Shown: positions 6,775 to 13,350 of the stretch, piece by piece
Position numbering within the stretch: the first letter of the stretch is position 1
Layout: the number at the start of each line of letters is the position of its first letter
Assembly (NCBI GenBank): GCA_001941225.1
Contig: MSHM01000003.1
Coordinates: 1 to 41,157 of the forward strand
Direction: 5' to 3'
Length of the DNA stretch: 41,157 nucleotides
DNA from: Oscillospiraceae bacterium Zagget12
GTDB lineage: Bacteria; Bacillota; Clostridia; UBA1381
Translations under genes and position numbers: made by a program
Notes under the pieces: model-generated
What the model was told of the DNA's origin: nothing
Database searches by the model: none
The model's input: only the letters and a program-made list of their open reading frames with translations

Positions 6775-6915
6775 CTAAAACGTAACCGCCGCGTTTAATA
6801 CCGCCGCCGCCAACCAATATATTGTTTTCCGCACATCGCCCTGCCAAGCGTACAAAATCCCCGCCCCGACATCAAGCGCCATAAGCAGCACCGGAAATAT
6901 TTTCGTCCTATCCAT
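6775..6915 (-). CDS. Small membrane protein, unknown
   Basis: A 46-residue protein, MDRTKIFPVLLMALDVGAGI then LYAWQGDVRKTIYWLAAAVL and a short end. It has two hydrophobic segments separated by a short charged loop, so a two-helix membrane hairpin is likely. GGAGGATTGAC upstream of the ATG at 6915 includes the stop of the DUF3102 gene. Small membrane proteins at this place are common in clostridial prophages; function unknown. Confidence 0.65.
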   Translation of the reverse strand: MDRTKIFPVLLMALDVGAGILYAWQGDVRKTIYWLAAAVLNAAVTF

Positions 6916-6916
6916 G

Positions 6917-7954
6917 TCAATCCTCCATTTCCTTTACCATATACGACAGTGTCGCGCAGACCGCATTTTTTAACGCGTCATATTTCTCCGTGCCTTTAAC
7001 CGCCGCAAGGGATTTTTTCATTGCTGACAAACTTTCCTGCGCCGCCTCAAAGCAAAAATTCAGTTTAACTATGCTTTCATTCGCGCCGAAAGAGGATTCC
7101 TTCCTCAGCCTGTCTATAGTTTTCTGCAATTCCGCTTTTTCCGCCGCCGCTGCGGAATTTTTGTCCATAAGCTCCTTAACCTCATCGGACCGCTTATCGT
7201 AATCGCCCTGCAACGCGTCAAGCCTTTTCTTTATCTTCGCCGTCTCGGATTCCGCTTTCTTTTTTTCCTTGGTAAGGCGGTCAATTTCATTTTGCAGTGC
7301 GGCTTTCGCCTTTTCATCAGCGTCCGCCATCATCTTTTCAAGCTCGTCCTGCGGAACGGTCGGTTCCTCGGCGTTGCGCCTGTCAAGCTCCGTCTGCAAG
7401 CGCCGTATTTCCTCATCTTTTTCCTCTATTTCTCTGTTGCCGCGCTCTATGCTGTCGGTCAGCTCCTTTTCCTTCTGCACGGCTTTATTTTCCGCCGCTG
7501 AAATTTCCTCTTTCTGCTTGCGCAATAGCTCCTGCAGCTCCTTCACGGTCGTGTCCTCGGTAACGCCGTTGTCCTCGACAAATTTTTCTCTCTCGTCCGG
7601 CGGAAGTGCCGTAAGCTCTATCAATTTGGTGATTCCCAAATTCCCAATCGATTGGGATTTTGACAAATCCCCGAAAATGCTGTACTGCTCACCGCCGTAC
7701 TCCTTGTAAACCTTGATATAATTTTCAGCCATACTCCGCTTGTAGCCGGTACATTCCTCGCACCATCTGCCCCACTCGCCGTGCTTGACAAGTGCCTTCG
7801 CCTTGTCAAATCTTTTGCCGATTTCTATTATTCCGCTAATCAGCGTTCTGTTCATCTGCTCCGATATGTACCTTATTTCCGCCGTAATTTCGCAAAGCGT
7901 TTCACCGTCCACGCTGATTTCTCTGTATTCCGCCTCGATAATTTCATTTTCCAT
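6917..7954 (-). CDS. DUF3102 family protein with long coiled coil
   Basis: A 345-residue protein. The first 120 residues carry the DUF3102 signature, ISEQMNRTLISGIIEIGKRF, followed by ALVKHGEWGRWCEECTGYKR and later GNLGITKLIELTALP. The middle (about residues 140-290) is highly charged and predicts a long coiled coil. Family members sit in phage and plasmid early regions and resemble ParB/KorB-like nucleoid or transfer regulators in their N-terminal layout, but no activity is established. The start overlaps the stop of the PcfJ C-terminal frame as TAATG. Confidence 0.85.
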   Translation of the reverse strand: MENEIIEAEYREISVDGETLCEITAEIRYISEQMNRTLISGIIEIGKRFDKAKALVKHGEWGRWCEECTGYKRSMAENYIKVYKEYGGEQYSIFGDLSKSQSIGNLGITKLIELTALPPDEREKFVEDNGVTEDTTVKELQELLRKQKEEISAAENKAVQKEKELTDSIERGNREIEEKDEEIRRLQTELDRRNAEEPTVPQDELEKMMADADEKAKAALQNEIDRLTKEKKKAESETAKIKKRLDALQGDYDKRSDEVKELMDKNSAAAAEKAELQKTIDRLRKESSFGANESIVKLNFCFEAAQESLSAMKKSLAAVKGTEKYDALKNAVCATLSYMVKEMED

Positions 7955-8457
7955 TATGCAGCCTTCCTTTCATTTTTTACTGTATTTTTTACAAATTCAA
8001 CCCATTGCTTTTCAAATTCCTCGACCTCTGCCGTTCTCGCGCAGTTACGCAATCCGCGATTTTGTATTACCCTCATATTTTCAAAATCAAATTCGAGCGT
8101 GAAATACGGTTCCTCCGGGGCGTCCGCGTGTCGGATAAAAAATATCGTTGTTTTGCCCTCCGCGTGACGGTCGGTATACGTTGCTACGCAGTGATTTAGC
8201 TTTTGCCCCTCGTTCCGCATTTCCGCGGCGCTTTTTGCGGGGTGTATCGTTAGACCGTTGTACTCAAAACAATATTTTTTTAGTGTCTTGTATCTCTCGG
8301 AAAATTCTTTTCGCTTTATGGCGCTCTTACGTTTATTCAGCCTGTCCGTTGCCAAATCGTGTGCCGTTTTTAAATTCTGCGGATATTTTATATCGATATT
8401 TCCTAAATCCTCGCCGAGCAGGTTCTCCGCGTTCCAATAGTCCGTTAATTCAATCAC
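7954..8457 (-). CDS. PcfJ-like protein, C-terminal part (after frameshift)
   Basis: This frame holds the conserved C-terminal segment of PcfJ-like proteins, LTIHPAKSAAEMRNEGQKLN followed by HCVATYTDRHAEGKTTIFFI and FTLEFDFENMRVIQNRG. A GTG start at 8457 with GG-rich upstream sequence would give 167 residues, but the frame stays open upstream through KYRNKVGVIELTDYWN to the A9 run, where it would join the preceding N-terminal frame if one A were absent. It is best read as the second half of one protein of about 540 residues. PcfJ is named from the pCF10 conjugative plasmid; in phages its role is unknown. Confidence 0.85.
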   Translation of the reverse strand: MIELTDYWNAENLLGEDLGNIDIKYPQNLKTAHDLATDRLNKRKSAIKRKEFSERYKTLKKYCFEYNGLTIHPAKSAAEMRNEGQKLNHCVATYTDRHAEGKTTIFFIRHADAPEEPYFTLEFDFENMRVIQNRGLRNCARTAEVEEFEKQWVEFVKNTVKNERKAA

Positions 8458-8467
8458 TCCGACCTTG

Positions 8468-9586
8468 TTACGGTATTTTTTTTTGCTGTTTTTTTAGATA
8501 CCGCACAGTGCGGGGTATGTTATTGTCATAATTAAGCAGCCGCTCATCGAGAAGTCCAAGCTCCTCGACGCACTCCCGAACGACCGCCGCCGTAACTCCC
8601 TTGTCCTTTGCCCGTAAATAAAATCTTAGCGTTCGAACGTCCCATTTTTCGCGCATCATAATCTTAAATTCATTTTTGTTTAGTCCAAGCATTTCGCACG
8701 GGCGGCGAGCTTTGTAATTTATATCCTCGATTTTGTTTACATTCGGCTTGTCATAGTATGTACCTGTTCCTTTGATAAGCTCGTTCACCAAATATTCGCC
8801 GCCCTGCATAATTATATTTTCGATGTTCCTATGCTTTTGCCATAGTCGTAGGTAGGAAAACGGATATATACTTTCGCCGGACGACATATAAATATCGAGC
8901 TTGCAATTTTCAAGCGGAGTGCCTATAAGGATTTCCGGATCCCACGGATAAACAGCGGCAGTGCCTATAGAACCGTAATTGTCCGACCAGCGTTTTAGCT
9001 GTTCCCAACCTTCAAAAAATACTGTATTGCCCAAATATCTTCGATACCCGCAAATCCTATACGCCCTTTTGTCCTCATAAACAGCGCCCTCACATTTTTT
9101 TATATCCCATTCCGTATTACCGTTCTTGTCGATAAATCTTTGCACAATCCATACCAATAACGCTATTTCTCCTCCTATGCGGTGCACAGTCATAACGTGG
9201 TGCGAAGATGTACGAAACCTATTTCCTTCATAATATGTCATTTTGCCTATATGCAGCGCCTCTACTTCCCTGCCGCAATTCGGGCATATGGTTTTGTTTC
9301 CGCTTGATATGACCTCATTCGTTTGGCTGTGACGGAATCCGAAAGGCGCGGTGCTGTATGCGGCATGACAGCAATCATTTTTGACGTATTCCTGATAAAA
9401 TGTCTCGCCGCAAGCAGTACAAATACACCGCACTGCTTTTTTGTCTCTGTCCTCAAGCGGATTGTATACCGAGCCTATACGGTAAATCAAATATTCCTCC
9501 TTGAATATTTCTCGATTTAATAGCCAATTTATTACTCCCTCCGGCGGCTTGTCCGGCAGATACTTTGTATAATCTGTATCGCTCAC
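8468..9586 (-). CDS. PcfJ-like protein, N-terminal part (frameshifted)
   Basis: 372 residues from a GTG start at 9586 with AAGGAGG 9 bases upstream. Two zinc-binding pairs, CICTACGETF and CPNCGREVEAL, lie in the first third, typical of PcfJ-like proteins, and the C-terminal part has ARRPCEMLGLNKNEFKIM and VKEL-type helices. Translation ends with YLKKQQKKIP just after an A9 run (complement of 8476-8484). With A8 the frame would continue into the PcfJ C-terminal half. It follows the PcfK-like gene, as PcfJ and PcfK usually do, and its ribosome site overlaps the end of that gene. Confidence 0.85.
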   Translation of the reverse strand: MSDTDYTKYLPDKPPEGVINWLLNREIFKEEYLIYRIGSVYNPLEDRDKKAVRCICTACGETFYQEYVKNDCCHAAYSTAPFGFRHSQTNEVISSGNKTICPNCGREVEALHIGKMTYYEGNRFRTSSHHVMTVHRIGGEIALLVWIVQRFIDKNGNTEWDIKKCEGAVYEDKRAYRICGYRRYLGNTVFFEGWEQLKRWSDNYGSIGTAAVYPWDPEILIGTPLENCKLDIYMSSGESIYPFSYLRLWQKHRNIENIIMQGGEYLVNELIKGTGTYYDKPNVNKIEDINYKARRPCEMLGLNKNEFKIMMREKWDVRTLRFYLRAKDKGVTAAVVRECVEELGLLDERLLNYDNNIPRTVRYLKKQQKKIP

Positions 9587-9599
9587 GTTCGCCGCCTCC

Positions 9600-9941
9600 T
9601 TAAATCAAATCAAATAAATTCTTCGGCTTTTCGGTCCTTTCGACGGAAAAACTCTCGGCTGTGATGCCGTAAAATTTGCGTATAATGTCCTCGGCGACGT
9701 TCGGCGGCACGCATACGCAGTTATTCTTTTTGACCTGCTTGTCCGCGTATTCCTTGATTTTCTTCTCGCATTCCACGATTGACATTTTTTCATTCGCCAA
9801 ATCCTGCAATACGATTTCCGCCGCCGCGGCGTTTCCTCTGCAAATGTCCTTCAGCTGCTCGCCGACTGTAAACGGCGCGGTGCCCTCCTTGCCCTTTTGC
9901 TGTGATTCTATCGCGTTTATTGCTTTCTCTATAATCTCCAT
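9600..9941 (-). CDS. PcfK-like protein
   Basis: A 113-residue protein starting MEIIEKAINAIESQQKGKEG at 9941, where AAGGAG lies upstream; an extension to 9989 adds residues without a good ribosome site. The segment ANEKMSIVECEKKIKEYADK and the following VAEDIIRKFYGI match the PcfK-like family, which is normally paired with PcfJ as here. PcfK is known only from conjugative plasmid pCF10 and phage relatives; molecular role unclear. Family assignment is moderately sure, being helped by the pairing. Confidence 0.7.
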   Translation of the reverse strand: MEIIEKAINAIESQQKGKEGTAPFTVGEQLKDICRGNAAAAEIVLQDLANEKMSIVECEKKIKEYADKQVKKNNCVCVPPNVAEDIIRKFYGITAESFSVERTEKPKNLFDLI

Positions 9942-9978
9942 AATTTTTATACTCCTTCTCTCAATTAATTGGGATTTT

Positions 9979-10542
9979 TCATATTTCAATGTCTATTTGT
10001 CCGCCGCTGTCAAAATATCCCTCGAATTTAGATGTCTTTATTCCCTTGTGCAGCTCCGATATGAATATTTCCATACTGCCTAAATTCAGCTCCTTCGGCA
10101 TTACTATGCCTATAACAAATCCGTTGCTTGCAATATACAGTTTTTCGGGTTGTTTCATATCGCATAAATACTGTTTTCCGCACTCTTTCTCGAAAACCGC
10201 AAGCAAATCCATATTTATAAACATAACCCTATCGTCCGGCAATATAAACGGCTGCAAGGACGTTCCGCAGACATTTAACGAATATTGCATACGCTGTATC
10301 TGCGTCAGCGCATCTCTGTCAAATGACTTGCCGTTATCCTTTTCCTCCTCGGTTATTAAATACTTTTCCTTCTCTTCTTCCGTGACGCCTATAGCTATAA
10401 TGCAATCGTCAACCGTCCATTTGGGCGCTGAATTTTCTATACACGCGGAAACAAATCCGTTCGACAGATATTTATATCCGCCTAAAAACTCTATTCTTAC
10501 TACTTTTGATTTTTTGCACCGCTTTAACATTTCTTGCAGCAT
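9979..10542 (-). CDS. Phage protein of unknown function
   Basis: A 187-residue protein, MLQEMLKRCKKSKVVRIEFL..., with a mix of strands and helices and no membrane segment. KWTVDDCIIAIGVTEEEKEK and LNVCGTSLQPFILPDDRVMF are the most distinctive parts. I do not recognise the family. The start overlaps the stop of the preceding gene as TAATG, so translation is coupled, and its stop is followed within 40 bases by the PcfK-like start. Confidence 0.7.
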   Translation of the reverse strand: MLQEMLKRCKKSKVVRIEFLGGYKYLSNGFVSACIENSAPKWTVDDCIIAIGVTEEEKEKYLITEEEKDNGKSFDRDALTQIQRMQYSLNVCGTSLQPFILPDDRVMFINMDLLAVFEKECGKQYLCDMKQPEKLYIASNGFVIGIVMPKELNLGSMEIFISELHKGIKTSKFEGYFDSGGQIDIEI

Positions 10543-10727
10543 TATATATCACAGCCTTCCTCCAGTATTTTTTTCAGTTCGTACTTTAAATCCTCGCATT
10601 CCGCGTCCAACGCGTCAAATGTGTCGTTTGCGCAGCATTTATCGCATTTTAGCATTATATTTTCCGATGCCTCGGCATAATATTTTTCTATTAACCTCTC
10701 AGCGAATTGTTCTATTCTCTCGTTCAT
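10542..10727 (-). CDS. Small acidic protein, unknown
   Basis: A 61-residue protein, MNERIEQFAERLIEKYYAEA and onward, with KCDKCCANDTFDALDAECED in the middle. It is mostly helical and acidic with four cysteines, of which CDKCC may bind metal. The ATG at 10727 has GGGGGAGG upstream. It is coupled by TAATG to the next gene. No family recognised. Confidence 0.65.
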   Translation of the reverse strand: MNERIEQFAERLIEKYYAEASENIMLKCDKCCANDTFDALDAECEDLKYELKKILEEGCDI

Positions 10728-10740
10728 AATGCCTCCCCCT

Positions 10741-11415
10741 TCAAATATCCTCGAATATATCGCGCTCAAATTCCAAAAATCTGACGGACCCGTCAAATAT
10801 GACCTCGTATTCCTTTATATCCTCCGGCATCAGAAATTTCTTCCCGTAGCATTCCTGCATATTATCCCACATCTTGAACGGGATACGGAAAAACCTCTCC
10901 TTTATGTTCACCGCGACAAACACCAGCGCGCCCATCTGCTCCTGCTCTGCGAGCCATTCAAACTGTGTCGGCGTGACGGCATTTCGCTGTATTCGGCTTT
11001 TCTGCGTCGACTTCGCCTCAAACGCCACCGCCCTGCCCGTTGCCAAAACTCCCTTAAAATCCGGCTCGGCTCTGTCTAAAAATCGTCCGATAAATTTACC
11101 CTCCGACAATATTTTTGTGCATATGTACGGCTCATACACCTTGTTGATTACCGCTATGCCCCTCTCCCTGTAATATTGGCAACCCTTCATCAGCAGATTT
11201 TCAAATATTTTGCCCCTGTCATTGCTCCGCCGATTCCTCCGCGCCGTTTCCTCCAATGCTCCCCCGGGGGAAGGTGTCGGCGCAGCCGACGAATGAGGGT
11301 CAGGCTCCCCTAATAGGGGAGCTGTCCGCCTTTGGCGGACTGAGGGGTCTAATTGCCCATTCTCAACATACCTCCTCCTAAATTCCTCAGCCGACATTCT
11401 TCTTGTCTTGTCCAT
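10741..11415 (-). CDS. recU: RecU-like Holliday junction resolvase with in-frame repeat insertion
   Basis: A 224-residue protein. The catalytic core follows RecU: GKIFENLLMKG, YRERGIAVINKVYEP, then AEPDFKGVLATGRAVAFEAK (the D and E-x-K of the nuclease), FEWLAEQEQMGALVFVAVNI and FRIPFKMWD. RecU cuts four-way junctions and biases recombination; a phage copy would serve replication and repair of phage DNA. Residues about 20-54 (QLDPSVRQRRTAPLLGEPDP onward) are encoded by a dispersed palindromic repeat (11257-11350) that adds roughly 32 residues in the same frame without stop codons. This segment is rich in Pro, Arg and Ser and likely disordered. The start at 11415 has GGAGAG upstream and overlaps the preceding gene. 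Confidence 0.85.
   Translation of the reverse strand: MDKTRRMSAEEFRRRYVENGQLDPSVRQRRTAPLLGEPDPHSSAAPTPSPGGALEETARRNRRSNDRGKIFENLLMKGCQYYRERGIAVINKVYEPYICTKILSEGKFIGRFLDRAEPDFKGVLATGRAVAFEAKSTQKSRIQRNAVTPTQFEWLAEQEQMGALVFVAVNIKERFFRIPFKMWDNMQECYGKKFLMPEDIKEYEVIFDGSVRFLEFERDIFEDI
11257..11350. repeat. Dispersed palindromic repeat inside recU
   Basis: Several perfect stems lie side by side: CTCCCCCGGGGGA, GTCGGCGCAGCCGAC, GGCTCCCCTAATAGGGGAGC and GTCCGCCTTTGGCGGAC, ending in TGAGGGG. The last two are related to the unit at 2801-2850 and to 34968-35181. The element is read through as coding sequence in recU on the reverse strand. Confidence 0.85.
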
Positions 11416-11572
11416 TTATCTTTTCTCTCCTTACTCTCAAATAGTTTAATAGGCTGCATTTTTCATACGCTATTCTGTCGCTTTCCGCCGCGGAAACGCT
11501 TTTCCCGCATATGCGTATGATGCAGGGCGTCTTGTCCTGTGGACACCCCTCGCAGCTGTTTCTCTCGTCCAT
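11387..11572 (-). CDS. Small cysteine-rich protein, unknown
   Basis: A 61-residue protein, MDERNSCEGCPQDKTPCIIR then ICGKSVSAAESDRIAYEKC and a basic end. Five cysteines in the first half (C-x2-C spaced) suggest metal binding. AAGGTG lies 7 bases before the ATG at 11572. Its 3' end overlaps the start of recU by about 30 bases. No family recognised. Confidence 0.65.
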   Translation of the reverse strand: MDERNSCEGCPQDKTPCIIRICGKSVSAAESDRIAYEKCSLLNYLRVRREKINGQDKKNVG

Positions 11573-11582
11573 TTTTATCACC

Positions 11583-11611
11583 TTGACTTTTCATCTGAAG
11601 TATGATATATT
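11583..11611 (+). promoter_or_regulatory. Rightward promoter in the leftward operon
   Basis: TTGACT (11583-11588), 17 bp, TATATT (11606-11611). It lies in the gap between two leftward genes and is followed by an intrinsic terminator about 110 bases downstream, with no rightward gene between. Confidence 0.6.
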
Positions 11612-11635
11612 GTGTATAATTAAAAATTATCCATT

Positions 11636-11685
11636 TGTAGGGGCGACCCTCGTGGTCGCCCGCAAGGCTGACGGAGGGATTCCCC
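11636..11685. repeat. Dispersed repeat, GTAGGGGCGACC family
   Basis: GTAGGGGCGACCCTCGTGGT followed by CGCCCGCAAGG and GACGGAGGGATTC. GGGCGACC pairs with GGTCGCCC. Related copies at 25153-25272, 30902-30961, 34920-34946 and 35300-35338. Confidence 0.75.
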
Positions 11686-11688
11686 AAA

Positions 11689-11720
11689 AATAACGGCTTT
11701 CGCACAGCCGTTATTTTTTT
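11689..11720. terminator. Bidirectional intrinsic terminator
   Basis: AATAACGGCT (11689-11698) pairs with AGCCGTTATT (11706-11715). T7 follows on the plus strand and TTATTTTT on the minus strand. The minus-strand stem includes the stop codon of the zinc-ribbon gene, so early leftward transcription is expected to drop here unless antitermination occurs. Confidence 0.85.
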
Positions 11721-11914
11721 GCAATCGTCTTCGCGCCGCATTGGGAACATGTAACGGTTATCTCATCTTCCGGAATATCCGTTCCCACCGTCCAAAAACG
11801 ACCGCATCTCGGGCAAACCGCGAATAAATATCTGTACTTCGGCTTGTTCTTCTCCGAAATACCGCGCTTTCTTTTTAACCTCCGCGTTACGCCGTAATCC
11901 TCCGCCGCACTCAT
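11711..11914 (-). CDS. Zinc-ribbon small protein
   Basis: A 67-residue protein starting MSAAEDYGVTRRLKRKRG at 11914, with GGAGGTAGG upstream; an upstream in-frame ATG at 11980 is rejected for lack of a ribosome site. The C-terminal half carries CPRCGRFWTV and CSQCG, a four-cysteine zinc ribbon, behind a basic N-terminal segment. A nucleic-acid-binding role is plausible. Its stop codon is part of the bidirectional terminator stem. Confidence 0.7.
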   Translation of the reverse strand: MSAAEDYGVTRRLKRKRGISEKNKPKYRYLFAVCPRCGRFWTVGTDIPEDEITVTCSQCGAKTIAKK

Positions 11915-11924
11915 ATTTTTACCT

Positions 11925-12460
11925 ACCTCCAAACCGCCGCGTATGCGGAATTTTACAAATGTGTTGCAACTCCGTCGCATTCATCGCAATTCTTTACACT
12001 GCCTTCGCAATACAATACTCGGCGTCGCCTTTGCAATGCGCAGCTCCGCCATTCCGTGCCCTGCAATACCTTTGCCGCTCTTCGCACGTCCTGACTTTGC
12101 CATTGCCCCGCAATATCACGCCTCACCTATGCTTAACCACTCTAATCCCTGCCTTTGCCTTACCCAACTCCGCAACGCTTTGCCGTTGCAAATCGTCACA
12201 GTATCATATATCTCCGTGTCCGATGATGCTGTACCCAACAGTCCCTCCGTAAATGTCAGTCTTGCTTTAATCGTTTTCATAATAGTTCTCTCTTTCTTCT
12301 TTTTTCTCTTTACATTTCTTTGCCATTCTTTCTCTACGCCGTTGCTTGACTCGACTTCTCTTTGCCCTTGCTCGGCTGTGCTGTACTTTGCACTGCCCTC
12401 GCAATACAGTGCTAATCTACGCCTTTACAGTGCCGTCGCGATACGCTTCGACGCTTTGCC
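11925..12460 (-). repeat. Purine-biased quasi-repeat tract (GCAAAG/GCAATG motif)
   Basis: Read on the reverse strand, two blocks (about 12340-12460 and 11960-12235) are made of irregularly spaced GGCAAAG, GCAATG, GCGAAGGC, GTGCAAAG and GCGTAGA words, strongly biased to G and A and poor in C runs. There is no conserved reading frame; open frames on either strand in this stretch have no protein-like composition. The tract surrounds the 5' stub of a phage gene (12116-12280). Similar irregular word tracts occur, from memory, in other clostridial prophages; no function is known. Confidence 0.6.
12116..12280 (-). pseudogene. 5' stub of a phage gene overrun by quasi-repeat
   Basis: The frame from an ATG at 12280 begins MKTIKARLTFTEGLLGTASS and continues a few residues (DTEIYD), matching the N-terminus of a phage early protein I recall as MKTIKA..TFTE..LGTAS. 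In that family the protein continues for well over 100 residues with a different sequence. Here, from about residue 27, the sequence passes into the purine-biased word tract and stops after 54 residues. The upstream ribosome site is weak (AAGAGAGAA). It is therefore a truncated or replaced gene, unlikely to keep its original function. Confidence 0.65.
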
Positions 12461-12465
12461 GTCGC

Positions 12466-12494
12466 TTGACTTTCCCGCCTATTTGCGGTATAAT
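12466..12494 (+). promoter_or_regulatory. Consensus rightward promoter in the leftward operon
   Basis: TTGACT (12466-12471), 17 bp, TATAAT (12489-12494). The -10 is perfect. No rightward gene follows; a stem-loop with T5 lies about 60 bases downstream. Confidence 0.7.
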
Positions 12495-12500
12495 ATAGGC

Positions 12501-12561
12501 ATAGTTGTTTAACTATGTATTACTCTTGACCGTTTCGAGTGCCACCTCGGACGGTCTTTTT
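12501..12561 (+). ncRNA. Candidate small RNA antisense to the 3' end of the 57-residue gene
   Basis: Predicted RNA of about 60 nt. It has a 5' hairpin CATAGT-TGTTTA-ACTATG and a terminator stem GACCGT...ACGGTC with inner pairing TCGAG/CTCGG, then T5 at 12557-12561. Its 3' 49 nt overlap, in antisense, the coding end of the gene at 12513-12686. Boundaries inferred from promoter and terminator. Confidence 0.5.
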
Positions 12562-12686
12562 ACTATGTTAAAAACAACGCCGTTGCCCTCGTCCGTGACA
12601 ACTACCGCAATGTCCCCGGCTCCCGTTACCCGAACTTCCGCATACGGAAATATGTTAAATAAATTCGCTAATCTTTCTGCTTTCAT
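12513..12686 (-). CDS. Small protein, unknown
   Basis: A 57-residue protein, MKAERLANLFNIFPYAEVRV then TGAGDIAVVVTDEGNGVVFN and a short end. AAAGGAGGTGATACAG before the ATG at 12686 is an excellent ribosome site and fixes the start. The sequence suggests one helix and a small beta sheet. No family recognised. The last third is covered in antisense by a predicted small RNA. Confidence 0.7.
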   Translation of the reverse strand: MKAERLANLFNIFPYAEVRVTGAGDIAVVVTDEGNGVVFNIVKRPSEVALETVKSNT

Positions 12687-12700
12687 CTGTATCACCTCCT

Positions 12701-12966
12701 TTATTTCCAAGCCGCCGCGTATGCGGGGTTTTTGCAAATAATATTCTGATGTTTTTCCGCCGCCGACTCGTGTTCCTCGCGCCAACGGTTTACCTCTGCC
12801 ATTTCCTCGGCAAACTTGCGCTTGTATGCCGCATTGAGCTTTTTTCAAGCTTTTCGCGGTAACGGTCGTTCCGGCGCATACGCCACTTGTGCCATAACCG
12901 CTTGATACCGCGTCCGCCGAATATCACCGCGCTTGTCAGCAATACCGCAAATGTTAATTTCATCAT
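12701..12966 (-). CDS. Small phage protein with N-terminal membrane segment (frameshifted)
   Basis: From the ATG at 12966 (GGAGGTGACGACGA upstream) the frame reads MMKLTFAVLLTSAVIFGGRG and then a basic helix WHKWRMRRNDRYREKLEK. At the A6 run (complement of 12840-12845) the original frame turns into non-protein-like sequence and stops soon, while the neighbouring frame continues as LNAAYKRKFAEEMAEVNRWR and ends NPAYAAAWK with a stop at 12701. With one more A the two parts join into an 89-residue protein with one membrane helix and a coiled coil. The clean amphipathic C-terminal half supports a true frameshift, either recent or a sequence error. Confidence 0.6.
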
Positions 12967-13040
12967 TCGTCGTCACCTCCCTTTGCCATCATCAACGTGA
13001 ATACGCCGAATAATATCAGCATAAGTCCTACGATTTCCAT
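12963..13040 (-). CDS. 25-residue membrane peptide
   Basis: The short frame MEIVGLMLILFGVFTLMMAK ends in GGDDE. It is almost one hydrophobic helix. GAGGAGGAAAATT precedes its ATG and its stop overlaps the next start (ATGATG), so it is coupled to the following membrane gene. A small membrane-anchored phage peptide is likely; function unknown. Confidence 0.55.
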   Translation of the reverse strand: MEIVGLMLILFGVFTLMMAKGGDDE

Positions 13041-13041
13041 T

Positions 13042-13197
13042 TTAATTTTCCTCCTCCTCGCCAAACAGCCTATCTGTTAGGTCTTTCACGACCACCGCGC
13101 ATTGTAGACCAAACTGCATATCTAAAACGGTATATAGGGTAACCGTTTCCGCCGCAGTTTTAGCAAATTCTTCTCTTGATATTGTTATTGTTTTCAT
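13042..13197 (-). CDS. Small protein, unknown
   Basis: A 51-residue protein, MKTITISREEFAKTAAETVT and onward, ending in GEEEEN. GAGGAG lies upstream of the ATG at 13197; a GTG start 9 codons upstream with AAGGAGG is also possible. Mostly helical; no family recognised. It lies directly before the 25-residue membrane peptide. Confidence 0.6.
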   Translation of the reverse strand: MKTITISREEFAKTAAETVTLYTVLDMQFGLQCAVVVKDLTDRLFGEEEEN

Positions 13198-13350
13198 TGT
13201 TACTCCTCTCTTCCCCGCGGACACGCATAAACCTCCTTGACGGCTACACATAGAAAAATCTTTAGGGGGATTGGTTTTAGTTGGATAAGAAAACACTGCC
13301 GCCGCCAAAGCGGCTTGTGCGTGCCCGCGAGCTTGTCCCACGTCCGGAGC
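13198..13350. other. Short gap with GC-rich hairpins
   Basis: No gene is supported. The stretch has a GGAGC-TTAC-GCTCC hairpin at about 13347-13360 and a GCCGCC/GGCGGC-rich part around 13300-13315. It separates the 51-residue and 70-residue genes. Confidence 0.4.

Larger units (their letters stand above)
11618..11720 (+). ncRNA. Candidate rightward small RNA containing a palindromic repeat
   Basis: Predicted RNA of about 100 nt from the promoter at 11583 to the T-run at 11714-11720. Its middle (11636-11685) is a copy of the GTAGGGGCGACC...GGTCGCCC repeat family, which would fold as a strong hairpin. It would be antisense to the 3' end of the zinc-ribbon gene (11711-11914). Extent is inferred from promoter and terminator only. 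Confidence 0.45.

Noticed and set aside
11943-12512. Rightward open frame of 189 codons over the purine-biased tract
   Set aside because: No ribosome site, abnormal composition rich in Leu, Pro, Ser and Cys, no family; the tract lacks stops because of its word composition. The opposite strand carries the phage gene stub.
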